A stretch of 64,000 nt of DNA from Pseudonocardiales bacterium (GTDB taxonomy: Bacteria > Actinomycetota > Actinomycetes > Mycobacteriales > Pseudonocardiaceae): NCBI GenBank assembly GCA_019243635.1, contig JAFAUB010000158.1, forward strand, positions 1 to 64,000, in the 5' to 3' direction. The notes below the pieces were generated by a model. It ran no database searches, was not told the origin of the DNA, and was given only the letters and a program-made list of their open reading frames with translations. The position numbers were made by a program, and so were the translations under genes. Below, in pieces: positions 36,531-46,909 of the stretch. Within the stretch, counting starts at the first letter, position 1. Every line of letters begins with the position of its first letter.

Positions 36531-36995
36531 GCCTCCTTCCGGGAGAACGGACGGAGGTCGCCTCGGCAACGCGGCGCGCCTCTCCCAGCCACAGTTGCGC
36601 TACAGCTCCCCGGGTTGCGTTGGGTAGGGCCTCAGCTCTTCCGCTCAGGCTAGCCGACCCGAATTCGGCTAGCCTGAACCGCCTACGGTGCGCACTGGCT
36701 CAGGCTTGGCATCATGGCCCCAGAGGAGTACCCAACGCTGAGACCGGACCTCCTAGTGGTCAGCTCAGAGCGGCCGGCGGCCACGTGATTGTCCGTGCTG
36801 CGGTAAGGATCTGAGGATGCCTACCGCGTACTCCGCTTGGGCGGGAACAAGCTCCTGCTATGCTCCCGTATGATCACGCTAGTGGTGAGCTAGACGACAG
36901 TAGCAGTTGTGGCCACGTGGGTAACCGAGGCGCGTGAACGCCACTGAAGGGTGTTCGCGAGAGGCGCACGCTTGTTACGGAGGTGAGCAGCTGAT
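36531..36995. other. Intergenic region between treY and the patatin gene
   Basis: 465 bp between divergent genes, so it must contain the treY promoter and that of the cassette. It holds a 13-bp perfect inverted repeat (36645-36677) and, towards the patatin gene, a TATGAT hexamer (36869-36874) that could be a -10 box, without a good -35 partner. The right-hand half is visibly richer in A/T than neighbouring DNA. No gene is supported, and no transposase or terminal repeat is seen. Confidence 0.45.
36645..36677. repeat. 13-bp inverted repeat upstream of treY
   Basis: TCAGGCTAGCCGA (36645-36657) and TCGGCTAGCCTGA (36665-36677) are perfectly complementary with a 7-nt spacer. It lies 115 bp upstream of the treY start. 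It could be an operator for treY, or the old terminator or edge of DNA that followed treX before the cassette arrived. The sequence alone does not decide. Confidence 0.6.
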
Positions 36996-38030
36996 ATGGC
37001 AGACCAGGTGTGGGCCGAGCAACATCCGGTTCGTCAAGTACTGCGTGACAGGCGTGCGGCCCACAGCAAGCCGGGTGACAGGGATGACAGTTTCAAAGTT
37101 GGCTTGGCGATCGAAGGCGGCGGACTGAGAGGGGTCGTGTCCGCCGCCATGCTCACGTTTTTGGAGGACCTCGGATATGCGGATGTCTTCGACGAGGTTT
37201 ACGCGTGCTCTTCAGGGGCGGTCAACGCCGCATACTTCATCATGAGACAGACCTGGTTTCCGCTGTCGATCTACTTCGATGATCTCACAACGGGAGAGTT
37301 CCTCGATTTCAAGCGAGTCCTGCGTTGGCGAGCGCCGATGGATTTAGACTATGTCTTCGATGATGTACTTGTCAAGCGGAAACCTCTTGACTATGAATAC
37401 ATCATTAAGGCAAAGCAACGTCTTCATGTCATGGTGACGGACGTCGACGCCCTCGAGGCGCTCGATGTTTCTGACTTCAGCTCACCTGAAGATCTGCGCT
37501 CGGCGCTCATGGCGAGTTCCTGGTTGCCGCTGGCCACCAAGGGGGCGACCAGTTTTCGCGGCAGCCGTGCGATGGACGGAGGGATACTTCAGTTCCACCC
37601 GTTCCGGGCTGCAATGGTTGACGGTTGCACCCATGTCTTGTCGCTCAGCACGAGGCCCATAGGGCCGTTTAAGACCAGGCTATCCCTGACGAACAGAATA
37701 GTCGCCCGCCACCTCGAAAGAATGCGTTCCGGGTTAGGTGAGGGATTTACCGCCTCGATCAGGCAGTATATGTTCGAGGACAAGGTCTTTCTTAGGCGCA
37801 GCAGGTTGCATCCCGGAGGCAGCCCTGCGGTGCTTGATCTGGCGCCCTTGTCTGGAACCCCGGAGATCAAAAGGCACGAGGTCGACCGTTCGCTGCTTCT
37901 CGACGGGGCTAGATCGGCTTACGGTGCGGCCTACCTCGCCCTGGAGGGTAAAAAGGTGCGGGTTATTCCAAGGTTGACCGTCGTCTATCGCACGGAAGAC
38001 CCTTCTTCGTCCGAGGAAGTCGGCCAATGA
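36996..38030 (+). CDS. Patatin-like phospholipase
   Basis: 344-aa patatin-family lipid acyl hydrolase. After a basic N-terminus the oxyanion loop is GGGLRG (41-46). The nucleophile elbow reads ACSSG (Ser72), where the family usually has G-x-S-x-G, so the first Gly is Ala. The catalytic Asp is in MDGG (about 194-196). No signal peptide or membrane span is visible, so it would act on membrane lipids from inside. A GGAGG motif precedes ATG 36996 by about 11 nt. Its stop overlaps the start of the kinase gene by 4 nt. Base use is clearly less GC-rich than in the flanking tre genes, indicating later acquisition. Confidence 0.85.
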   Translation: MADQVWAEQHPVRQVLRDRRAAHSKPGDRDDSFKVGLAIEGGGLRGVVSAAMLTFLEDLGYADVFDEVYACSSGAVNAAYFIMRQTWFPLSIYFDDLTTGEFLDFKRVLRWRAPMDLDYVFDDVLVKRKPLDYEYIIKAKQRLHVMVTDVDALEALDVSDFSSPEDLRSALMASSWLPLATKGATSFRGSRAMDGGILQFHPFRAAMVDGCTHVLSLSTRPIGPFKTRLSLTNRIVARHLERMRSGLGEGFTASIRQYMFEDKVFLRRSRLHPGGSPAVLDLAPLSGTPEIKRHEVDRSLLLDGARSAYGAAYLALEGKKVRVIPRLTVVYRTEDPSSSEEVGQ

Positions 38031-40435
38031 GCGATCCATCCGTTCTCGACTTCGCCTCCAGTGTCGACGAAATTCGGGAGCTGTTCAAACACGTCAAGGT
38101 TCTCCATGACGGCATCATCGAGCCGGCGCAGGTGGGTCGGTTGCGGGAACTATGTCCATCACTCAATAGTCGACGCCGTTTGATCTCCGCTATCCCTCTT
38201 GACAAGCTGTCGTTTCAGTTGGAAGCTGGTATTCAGCGCACGGAGGCTATCCGCCTGCTTTCGCGTTGGTGTCGAAGCTTTATCGGCGACAGGCTGGAGG
38301 ACTTTGGTGACGGCGCCTCTGAGATGCACGGATTCCTCTCGGTTCTGCTGATTACTCTTATCACGATGGAAGAAGGAGCGTCATCGCCTAGAGGGTCCCG
38401 CAACGATGTACTGGATGGCGAGTTCAGGGAAGCCAGTGGCAATCGTGCGACGAGTCGGCACAACTGCGAAGAAACCTGCCAGGCTCTGACGATGGTTCCT
38501 TCGGTAAGATCGGCCTTGCTGGCCCTCTATGCGCCGGACGACTTGAACCCTGCCCAGTTATCACCGGTAGATCTTGAACAGAAGAATAACGCAGCCGAAG
38601 GATGGGAGCGCTTGCGGGCGGATTCCCTCAAATTTCACTGCCATGGGTCAACTTCGTTCATCTTGCGCGGATTGCCCAAGTGGTCGCCGGGGGGAAGGAC
38701 AAAATTCGCGTTGAAATGTGTTTTGCTACCGTACTCCAACGTGCCGGTCATAGCTAGTAAGACCGAATCGTATGCTACTGATCATAACTCGTTAGATGAC
38801 GAAGGTTATTCGGTGCAACACATGGTCCAGGTCTGGGCTAGTACGGCACGCTGGATCTTGATGGATTTTGTGGAGGGCTTCACGCTATCCGAGGAGACCG
38901 AGCGCTTAAAGCGGGATCTACCGAGGTCGGTCCGGGGGCGTCGCATGCAGAGAGTCCCGCTGGCAGGCAATGTTCGATTAGACTTGATTCGGATACTGGG
39001 GTTACCGCTATTGGGAGCGCTGGGTGAACTGCATCGTGCCGGCAAACGGCATGATGATCTGTCTCCGACTAATATCATCGTACGGCGCCGGACAAGCGTG
39101 GATGACCGCTACGAGTACGACGTCACATTCATTGATTTTGGTAGGAACTATTTATATACTCGAGTGACGGGTGGACGAGAAGGTCCCGATGCCACGTTCG
39201 TTGCGCCAGAGGTGTGTAGTAACGAAGCCGACGTAGTCGGCGCGGATCAGTATTCGTTGGGTCGGATTCTGATCGCGCTCGGAGGCGTGGGAGAAAATCG
39301 GGACGGCACCATACCGGATCGCTTCTATGGTCAGACTCCTCTTATCGCAAGAGTGATCGAGGATCTGATCGACCAGAAGCCGGAACGACGACTACTTATT
39401 TTCGGCGCGGTAAGTAAGGCTGGAGATATCTATGGGTGCCTCCAAGAGGTGCTCAAGCAAGAACTCGATGTCACTCAAGCCGAATTGGAGCCAGACTCGG
39501 GGCTCCGGGAATATGCCGTCCCTTGCGCGAAGGAGTCGTTGGGTTCGTCGTTGGCGTCGCTTTTTCCGCTTTCTCGTGAGTCTCAGAAGAGACGTAGGAC
39601 CTACAGGGTCAGAAAAGAACAACGAGTGTTATCCGATCCTCGGCGATCCATGCACGCGCGCTGGCTGCTCGTGTTTTCCATGCTGGCAGCGTTCAACTAC
39701 CTCATTACCGCTTCCGTATGCATTTCCTGGTTTTGGCGTGACCTTGGTTTCGGCATTTTGAGCCCCCCGGTCCACGTGGTTATGCGTCTTATAGGGGTGG
39801 ATTCCAATGGTATTCCAATAATAGATGATCTGCGCCAGTCCGACTATCAGTTGGGTCGGGTGGGGGAGAACTTTCCCGCGAGAATGGTCGGGTTAAGCTT
39901 CTCGCTTGCCGGTGCGCGATATTACCAGAACATATTCAGTGGGATAACGACGAGGATCGCTCGATCGCCGGCGTTGGGTGGAGCCATCAGTCGGGTAGTG
40001 ACCGAGGTGGCCATCAGGGCGATGGCAATCTGGGGCTCATGGCTCATCCTGGCGGCCAACCTCGTGCAGGTCCGGTGGTGGACATTGGCGACCGCCATTG
40101 GTTACACGGGTGTGCTGGTGGCGAACGTATCGAGCGCGAGGTTCGCGAAAAAACACATTGACATGGCGAGAGAATGCGGGCTGAGCACGGTACCCCTATC
40201 CCACCAGAAGATCACCGGGTTGGACGGCTACCGACAATGGGGTTCGTCGGTTTTTTTCTACTCCAGCACGGTCTGGGTCTTTGCGATACTGATCGATATG
40301 GGCGTGCTGAGGGATGTTTACGTATATGCCACGATGGTCGCGCTCGTCAATGTCGTCATGTTCTATATCATCAAGACCGGTGCTAATTCGCTCGATATTC
40401 GTACAGGGCTCAACAGGTGTTTTTTGGCGGCTTGA
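38027..40435 (+). CDS. Atypical protein kinase with C-terminal membrane domain
   Basis: 802 aa in three parts. Residues 1-200 are a helical N-terminal region I do not recognise. Residues 200-480 form a protein-kinase fold, with FALKCV (Lys230), RHDDLSPTNIIV (catalytic Asp344, Asn349; HRD is changed to HDD), VTFIDFG (metal Asp370) and FVAPEV in the activation-segment position. Catalytic residues are intact, so activity is likely. Residues 545-790 contain four or five hydrophobic spans, so the kinase is held at the membrane. It is coupled to the patatin gene by an ATGA overlap and shares its lower GC. No relative with this exact layout comes to mind. Substrate unknown; the phospholipase is the obvious partner to test. 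Confidence 0.78.
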   Translation: MSDPSVLDFASSVDEIRELFKHVKVLHDGIIEPAQVGRLRELCPSLNSRRRLISAIPLDKLSFQLEAGIQRTEAIRLLSRWCRSFIGDRLEDFGDGASEMHGFLSVLLITLITMEEGASSPRGSRNDVLDGEFREASGNRATSRHNCEETCQALTMVPSVRSALLALYAPDDLNPAQLSPVDLEQKNNAAEGWERLRADSLKFHCHGSTSFILRGLPKWSPGGRTKFALKCVLLPYSNVPVIASKTESYATDHNSLDDEGYSVQHMVQVWASTARWILMDFVEGFTLSEETERLKRDLPRSVRGRRMQRVPLAGNVRLDLIRILGLPLLGALGELHRAGKRHDDLSPTNIIVRRRTSVDDRYEYDVTFIDFGRNYLYTRVTGGREGPDATFVAPEVCSNEADVVGADQYSLGRILIALGGVGENRDGTIPDRFYGQTPLIARVIEDLIDQKPERRLLIFGAVSKAGDIYGCLQEVLKQELDVTQAELEPDSGLREYAVPCAKESLGSSLASLFPLSRESQKRRRTYRVRKEQRVLSDPRRSMHARWLLVFSMLAAFNYLITASVCISWFWRDLGFGILSPPVHVVMRLIGVDSNGIPIIDDLRQSDYQLGRVGENFPARMVGLSFSLAGARYYQNIFSGITTRIARSPALGGAISRVVTEVAIRAMAIWGSWLILAANLVQVRWWTLATAIGYTGVLVANVSSARFAKKHIDMARECGLSTVPLSHQKITGLDGYRQWGSSVFFYSSTVWVFAILIDMGVLRDVYVYATMVALVNVVMFYIIKTGANSLDIRTGLNRCFLAA

Positions 40436-40527
40436 GCGGCTTCGGTACTGGAAGGAGCAAGACGTTTCGCTCGAAAGCCCACGCCATGTGGTAGATGCGT
40501 GCTCGCCACCGGCGGAGTGTGATGGCA

Positions 40528-42681
40528 TCACGCGGAGCGCTCCAGCACCACCATCGACCGTGCGGTGATGGTGATCTTGGCGTCTCCGTCCGCCGTGATG
40601 CCACGCAGCCCCGGTGGCTCGCCGGTCGCGGTGTCCAGCACGACGGTCCATTCCTGTCCGTAGCCGTTACCGGGCAGCCGCACGTCGAGGTCCTTGTAGT
40701 GGGCGTTGAAGCAGAGCAGGAACGAGTTGTCGGTGACCCGCCGGCCGCGGGCGTCGGCGTCCGGGATGCCCTCACCGTTGAGGAACACGGTGAGGCACTG
40801 GCAGATCTTCACCTCCCAGTCCCGCTCGGTCATCTCCTCCCCGGTCTCGGTGAACCACGCGATGTCCCGCAGCTCGTCGCCACCCCGGATCGGGCGACCG
40901 GCGAAGAACCGGCGGCGGCGGAAGACCGGGTGCTCGCGTCGCATCGCGACCAGCGCCGCGGTGAACGTGGCCAGCTCCTGGTCGGCGCGGGCCCAGTCCA
41001 CCCAGGACAGCTCGTTGTCCTGGCAGTACGCGTTGTTGTTGCCGCGTTGGGTGCGACCGAGCTCATCGCCGTGCAGCAGCATCGGGATGCCCTGGGACAG
41101 CAACACGGTGGCCAGCATGTTGCGCCGCTGCCGGGCCCGCAAGGCCAGCACCTCGGGGTCGTCGGTGGGGCCTTCCACCCCGCAGTTCCAGGACCGGTTG
41201 TCATCGGTGCCGTCGCGGCCGTCCTCGCCATTGGCCTCGTTGTGCTTGTCCTGGTAGGAGACCAGGTCGGTGAGGGTGAACCCGTCATGCGCGGTGACGA
41301 AGTTGATCGACGCGTAGGGCCGTCTCCCGTCCTCCTGGTAGAGGTCGGAGGAGCCGGTGAGCCGGAAGCCGAACTCCCCGAGCGTGTCCGGCTCACCGCG
41401 CCAGAAGTCCCGCACGGTGTCGCGGTACTTGCCGTTCCACTCGGTCCACAGCGGGGGGAACTTGCCCACCTGGTAGCCACCCGGCCCGAGATCCCACGGT
41501 TCGGCGATCAGCTTCACCTGGCTGATCACCGGGTCCTGTTGAACCAGGTCGAAGAACGTGGACAGCCGTTCCACGTCGTAGAACTCGCGGGCCAGCGTGG
41601 AGGCGAGGTCGAAGCGGAAACCGTCGACATGCATCTCGGTGACCCAGTACCGCAGTGAGTCCATGATCAGCTGGAGGGTGTGCGGGTGGCGCACGTTGAG
41701 CGAGTTGCCGGTGCCGGTGTAGTCCATGTAGTAGCGGAGGTCGTCGGGGACCAGGCGGTAGTAGGCGGGGTTGTCGACGCCGCGCATCGACAGTGTCGGC
41801 CCCAGATGGTTGCCCTCGGCGGTGTGGTTGTACACCACATCGAGGATCACCTCGATGTGGGCGGCGTGCAGCTCCCGGACCATGGACTTGAACTGCGAGA
41901 CCACCTCGTGCGCTCGCGGCCCGACGGTGCCCGCCGCGGCGTAGCCGTTGTGCGGGGCGAGGAACGCGACGGTGTTGTAGCCCCAGTAGTTGGTCAGGCC
42001 CCGCTCGGCGAGGTGGTGGTCGGTGATGAACTGGTGCACCGGCATCAGCTCCACCGCCGTGATGCCCAGAGTGGTGAGGTGGTTGATCATCGCTGGGTGC
42101 GCGAGACCGGCGTAGGTGCCCCGCATGTCCGGGGGGATCTCGGGATGGGTGATGGTCAGACCGCGCACGTGCGCCTCGTAGATCACCGTCGCGTGGTAGG
42201 GGGTGCGCGGGTGCCGGTCGTCGGCCCAGTCGAAGAACGGGCTGATCACCACCGACCTCGGCGCGTGGGGGGCGGAGTCGGCGTCGTTGCGCGCCTCCGG
42301 ATCAGCGAACCGGTAGCCGAACAGCGACTCGTCCCACTGCACCCCGTTCTGGTCAGTGGTGGTGGATACCGCCTTGGCGTAGGGGTCGATGAGCAGCTTG
42401 GCCGGGTTGCACCGCTGCCCGGAGGCCGGGTCGTACCGGCCGTGCACCCGGTATCCGTAGTGCTGACCAGGTCCGACGCCGGGCAGGTAGCCGTGCCAGA
42501 CGAACCCGTCGACCTCGGGCAGCCGGACCCGGGTCTCGGCCGCGTTGGCGTCGCCGCCGTCGAACAGGCACAGCTCCACCTTGTTCGCGACCTCGGAGAA
42601 GAGCGCGAAGTTGGTGCCCGCGCCGTCGTAGGTGGCACCCAGCGGGTAGGCCGCACCCGGCCACGGCTGGGGGTCAGTCAT
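40528..42681 (-). CDS. treX: Glycogen debranching enzyme
   Basis: 717-aa GH13 isoamylase-type enzyme (TreX/GlgX) that cleaves alpha-1,6 branches of glycogen and supplies linear chains to TreY and TreZ. Features include the N-terminal CBM48 region ([19 protein letters not shown]), [18 protein letters not shown] (nucleophile Asp), LIAEPWD (acid/base Glu) and [10 protein letters not shown] (Asp). The start overlaps the end of fahA by 8 nt, so it is translated as part of the tyrosine-catabolism operon. treY and treZ follow in the same direction only after the 4-kb patatin/kinase cassette. Confidence 0.95.
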   Translation of the reverse strand: MTDPQPWPGAAYPLGATYDGAGTNFALFSEVANKVELCLFDGGDANAAETRVRLPEVDGFVWHGYLPGVGPGQHYGYRVHGRYDPASGQRCNPAKLLIDPYAKAVSTTTDQNGVQWDESLFGYRFADPEARNDADSAPHAPRSVVISPFFDWADDRHPRTPYHATVIYEAHVRGLTITHPEIPPDMRGTYAGLAHPAMINHLTTLGITAVELMPVHQFITDHHLAERGLTNYWGYNTVAFLAPHNGYAAAGTVGPRAHEVVSQFKSMVRELHAAHIEVILDVVYNHTAEGNHLGPTLSMRGVDNPAYYRLVPDDLRYYMDYTGTGNSLNVRHPHTLQLIMDSLRYWVTEMHVDGFRFDLASTLAREFYDVERLSTFFDLVQQDPVISQVKLIAEPWDLGPGGYQVGKFPPLWTEWNGKYRDTVRDFWRGEPDTLGEFGFRLTGSSDLYQEDGRRPYASINFVTAHDGFTLTDLVSYQDKHNEANGEDGRDGTDDNRSWNCGVEGPTDDPEVLALRARQRRNMLATVLLSQGIPMLLHGDELGRTQRGNNNAYCQDNELSWVDWARADQELATFTAALVAMRREHPVFRRRRFFAGRPIRGGDELRDIAWFTETGEEMTERDWEVKICQCLTVFLNGEGIPDADARGRRVTDNSFLLCFNAHYKDLDVRLPGNGYGQEWTVVLDTATGEPPGLRGITADGDAKITITARSMVVLERSA

Positions 42682-43963
42682 AGGTCTCTCTCCTGCCGGA
42701 CGGACAGCTGTCGTGCACCCGATCGGCGGTCACGGTATACGACGGGCTGATCCGCCCTCGGACCTCGCCCAGTCCGACGATGGTGCCCTCGGGGCCCGGC
42801 GCCGTCGCGGTGATCGACACCTCGTCGCCGTCGGCGAGGAAGCTGCGGGTGGAGCCGTCAGCGAGGGTCAGCGGCGCGGTGCCGTTCCAGCTGAGCTCGA
42901 GCAGCGAGCCTCGCTCGTCCGGCGCGGCGCCGCTGACCGTGCCGGAGGCGAACAGGTCGCCGGTGCGCAGGCGGGCGCCGTTGACGGTGAGGTGCGCCAG
43001 CTGCTGCGCGGCCGTCCAGTACATCCCACGCAACGGTGGGCGGGAGATCAGCTGGTCGTTGAGCGCCACCTCCAGTGTGATGTCGAGCCCCCACGGCTCG
43101 GTGCCGGTGTCGTCGAGGTAGGGCAGCGGGTGCGGATCGCGCACCGGCGGCTGGATGCGCGCGGCGCCCAGCGCATCCAGCGGGACCACCCAGGGGGAGA
43201 TCGACGTGGCGAAGGACTTGCCGAGCAGCGGCCCGAGCGGGACGTACTCCCAGGCCTGGATGTCCCGGGCGGACCAGTCGTTGACCAGGCACACGCCGAA
43301 CACGTGCTCGGCGAGGTCGGTCAGCGGGACCGGCCGGCCGGCAGCCGACGGCGTGCCGACGACGAAGCCGACCTCGGCCTCGAAGTCCAGCGCGGTCGAC
43401 GGCCCGAAAGTGACGGTGCCGTCCGGGAGGCGGCGCTGGCCGCTCGGGCGGCTCACCGGTGTTCCGGAGACCACCACGGTGCCGGCCCGGCCGTGGTAGC
43501 CGACCGGCAGATGCCGCCAGTTCGCCGGTAGCGCGGGCTGACCGGGCCGCAGGATCCGCCCTATGTCGGTCGCGTGCTGCTCGCAGGAGTAGAAGTCGAC
43601 GTAGTCGGCCACGGTGAACGGCAACAGCATCGTCGCGTCGGTGCTGGGCACCAGTAATGGCGCCAGCACCTCGGAGTGCAGCTCGTCGGTGAGCCAGTGG
43701 GTCAGCGCGGCTCGGATCGCGGTCCAGCTGCGGCGCCCGGCGGCCAGCAACGCATCGAGGTTGCCACCGCGCAGCAGCGCGGCGTGCTCCGGCAGGAGCG
43801 CCGCACTGGCTGCGGTGAGGTCGAGGATGGCCTCGCCCACCGCCACCCCGATACGCGGCCGCGGTCGGGCCGCGTCGGTGAAGACGCCGTAGGGCAGCGT
43901 GCGCAGGCCGAAGGGGTGCTCGGCGGCCACCCCAGCCCAGGAAGCCACAGTCCAGCCGGTCAT
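42674..43963 (-). CDS. fahA: Fumarylacetoacetase
   Basis: Last enzyme of tyrosine degradation, splitting fumarylacetoacetate into fumarate and acetoacetate. The 429-aa product has the N-terminal SH3-like domain and the FAH catalytic domain with [28 protein letters not shown] and [14 protein letters not shown] (metal and catalytic residues). ATG 43963 overlaps the hmgA stop in an ATGA arrangement, which fixes the start. It is third in hppD-hmgA-fahA and overlaps treX at its end. Confidence 0.95.
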   Translation of the reverse strand: MTGWTVASWAGVAAEHPFGLRTLPYGVFTDAARPRPRIGVAVGEAILDLTAASAALLPEHAALLRGGNLDALLAAGRRSWTAIRAALTHWLTDELHSEVLAPLLVPSTDATMLLPFTVADYVDFYSCEQHATDIGRILRPGQPALPANWRHLPVGYHGRAGTVVVSGTPVSRPSGQRRLPDGTVTFGPSTALDFEAEVGFVVGTPSAAGRPVPLTDLAEHVFGVCLVNDWSARDIQAWEYVPLGPLLGKSFATSISPWVVPLDALGAARIQPPVRDPHPLPYLDDTGTEPWGLDITLEVALNDQLISRPPLRGMYWTAAQQLAHLTVNGARLRTGDLFASGTVSGAAPDERGSLLELSWNGTAPLTLADGSTRSFLADGDEVSITATAPGPEGTIVGLGEVRGRISPSYTVTADRVHDSCPSGRRETYD

Positions 43964-45159
43964 CCGTCTGGGCTCCGGTACGACCAGCTCCACGGGTACG
44001 CCGGGTCCTCGCAGGCGGCGCCCCCCTCGCCCAGCTCCAGCACCCGGTTCGTGTCCACCATGACCGCCAGTTCGTCGACGAGCTCTGTCCCGAGGCTGCG
44101 CTCGATCGCGCCCGGTTGCGGGCCGTGGGAGTGACCGCCGGGATGCAGGGAGACCGAGCCCTGCCCGATGCCGCTGCCCTTGCGCGCCCCGTAGTCGCCA
44201 CCGCAGTAGAACATGACCTCGTCGGAGTCGACGTTGGAGTGGTAGTAGGGCACCGGTACCGCCAGCGGATGGTAGTCGACCTTGCGCGGCACGAAGTTGC
44301 AGATCACGAACCCGGTGCCGGTGAAGACCTGGTGCGCCGGCGGCGGCTGGTGGACGCGTCCGGTGATCGGCTCGAAGTCGGCGATGTTGAACGCGTACGG
44401 GTACAGGCAGCCGTCCCAGCCCACCACGTCGAAGGGATGCCGCGGATAGATGTACACCGTGCCGGTCACGCCTGCCGCGTTGCGGTGCTTGACCACGACC
44501 TCCACGTCGGTGCCCGCAAGGACCTCCGGCGCGCCAGGACCTCGCAGGTCCCGCTCGCAGTACGGCGCGTGCTCCAGGAACTGACCGAACCGGGACAGGT
44601 AGCGCGGTGGCGGGACGATATGGCTGTTCGCCTCGATGCAGTACGCACGCAGCGGTTCATCCGGGCGCGGCACCCACCGATGCGTGGTGCCGCGCGGCAG
44701 TACGACGTAGTCACCCGTCCCCACCTCCAGCGCCCCGAACACCGTCTGCACCGTCGCCGCGCCGGACTCCAGGTAGACGCACTCATCACCCAGGGCGTTG
44801 CGGTACAGCGGCGAGGCGACGCCCGCGACGACATAGGAGATCCGCACATCGGCGTTGCCGAGCACCAGTCGCCGCCCGGTCACCGCGTCGTCGTGTTTCC
44901 ACTCCTGGCCGGCGAACAGCTCGGGCAGCCGAAAATGCCGCGGCAGCAGCGGCTCATTGGGTGCTGTGCTGTGGTCGGGCGGGTTCCACGGCCAGGCGTC
45001 GACGATCGCCGACGGGACCTGCTCGTGGTAGAGCAGCGAAGAATCCGAGGAGAAGCCCTCGGCGCCCATCAGCTCCTCGTAGTAGAGCGAGCCGTCGGGG
45101 CGGCGGTGCTGAGTGTGACGCTTGCGCGGGATCGAGCCCGCCTGCCGGTAGAACACCAT
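43960..45159 (-). CDS. hmgA: Homogentisate 1,2-dioxygenase
   Basis: Opens the ring of homogentisate to maleylacetoacetate using Fe(II) and oxygen. The 399-aa cupin-type enzyme shows the iron-ligand regions YYHSNVDSDEVMFY and SLHPGGHSHGP, and HPFDVVGWDGCLYPY is a family signature. Length is somewhat below the 430-450 aa of proteobacterial or mammalian enzymes, as usual in actinobacteria. It sits 5 bp after hppD and overlaps fahA by 4 bp. No maleylacetoacetate isomerase gene is in this operon; it may lie elsewhere or use a thiol-dependent route. Confidence 0.94.
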   Translation of the reverse strand: MVFYRQAGSIPRKRHTQHRRPDGSLYYEELMGAEGFSSDSSLLYHEQVPSAIVDAWPWNPPDHSTAPNEPLLPRHFRLPELFAGQEWKHDDAVTGRRLVLGNADVRISYVVAGVASPLYRNALGDECVYLESGAATVQTVFGALEVGTGDYVVLPRGTTHRWVPRPDEPLRAYCIEANSHIVPPPRYLSRFGQFLEHAPYCERDLRGPGAPEVLAGTDVEVVVKHRNAAGVTGTVYIYPRHPFDVVGWDGCLYPYAFNIADFEPITGRVHQPPPAHQVFTGTGFVICNFVPRKVDYHPLAVPVPYYHSNVDSDEVMFYCGGDYGARKGSGIGQGSVSLHPGGHSHGPQPGAIERSLGTELVDELAVMVDTNRVLELGEGGAACEDPAYPWSWSYRSPDG

Positions 45160-45164
45160 GGCCC

Positions 45165-46358
<1,194 letters not shown>

Positions 46359-46404
46359 CTAACCCCGGCGCGGATGCTCTCCGCTGCACTTATCGCCCTC
46401 GTAT

Positions 46405-46896
46405 TCAAGCTTTCGGCGACGGTGACCGGGAGAGGCTGGGGTCGAGCCATGGGTGGTGGAGGAGTGCTTGCCAGGCGAGGTCCCAGGGGAACAGGTGGAT
46501 GTAGTCGTCGCCGGTGGCGGATTGGTGTTGTTCGTAGACGTCGTCGCCGACGAGGACCGTCACACCCCACGTGATGAGCTTGGTCATGGCCTCTCGGATC
46601 GCCGGGAAGTTGATCTGTGCCCGGTTGCTGAACGGCATCGCCACCACGGGCCGGCGTTTACCGACGGCTTCCACGAGCAAGCCGAGGGGTAGGGTGCCGG
46701 AGATGCCCGCCGCCCATTTGGCTAGGGAATTGCAGGTGATCGGCGCGACCACCATGGCGTCGGCGGGTGGGAGCACATCGGGTGCGTCGGGTTCCTTGTA
46801 CTGGTGGCGCACGGGGTCCACCAGCTTACCGATGTCACGCGCGGCGGGGGAGCCGGTGACGATGGCGTAGAGGACTGGTTGACCGTGGTCGTTCAT
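46405..46896 (-). CDS. Flavoprotein-domain protein with internal deletion
   Basis: 163 aa. The N-terminus VLYAIVTGSPAARDIGKLV and the later VLPPADAMVVAPITCNSLAKWAAGI belong to the flavoprotein (PPC decarboxylase-like) family found in many actinomycete accessory loci. Between them, roughly 40 residues that normally carry the second strand and helix are missing in frame: the text jumps from GKLV to DPVRHQYKEP. The Asn-rich flavin loop and C-terminal part are present. It may fold poorly or not at all. It follows the truncated regulator gene by 13 bp and is probably in its transcript. Confidence 0.7.
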   Translation of the reverse strand: MNDHGQPVLYAIVTGSPAARDIGKLVDPVRHQYKEPDAPDVLPPADAMVVAPITCNSLAKWAAGISGTLPLGLLVEAVGKRRPVVAMPFSNRAQINFPAIREAMTKLITWGVTVLVGDDVYEQHQSATGDDYIHLFPWDLAWQALLHHPWLDPSLSRSPSPKA

Positions 46897-46909
46897 GGTC
46901 CCCGTCTTG

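Noticed and set aside
36934..37128. Alternative 64-codon frame overlapping the patatin start
   Set aside because: No ribosome binding site advantage and no family; the patatin frame has a GGAGG and conserved motifs.
36996..38030. CBASS (CapV-type) assignment for the patatin gene
   Set aside because: No CD-NTase or ancillary CBASS gene is next to it; the partner is a kinase.
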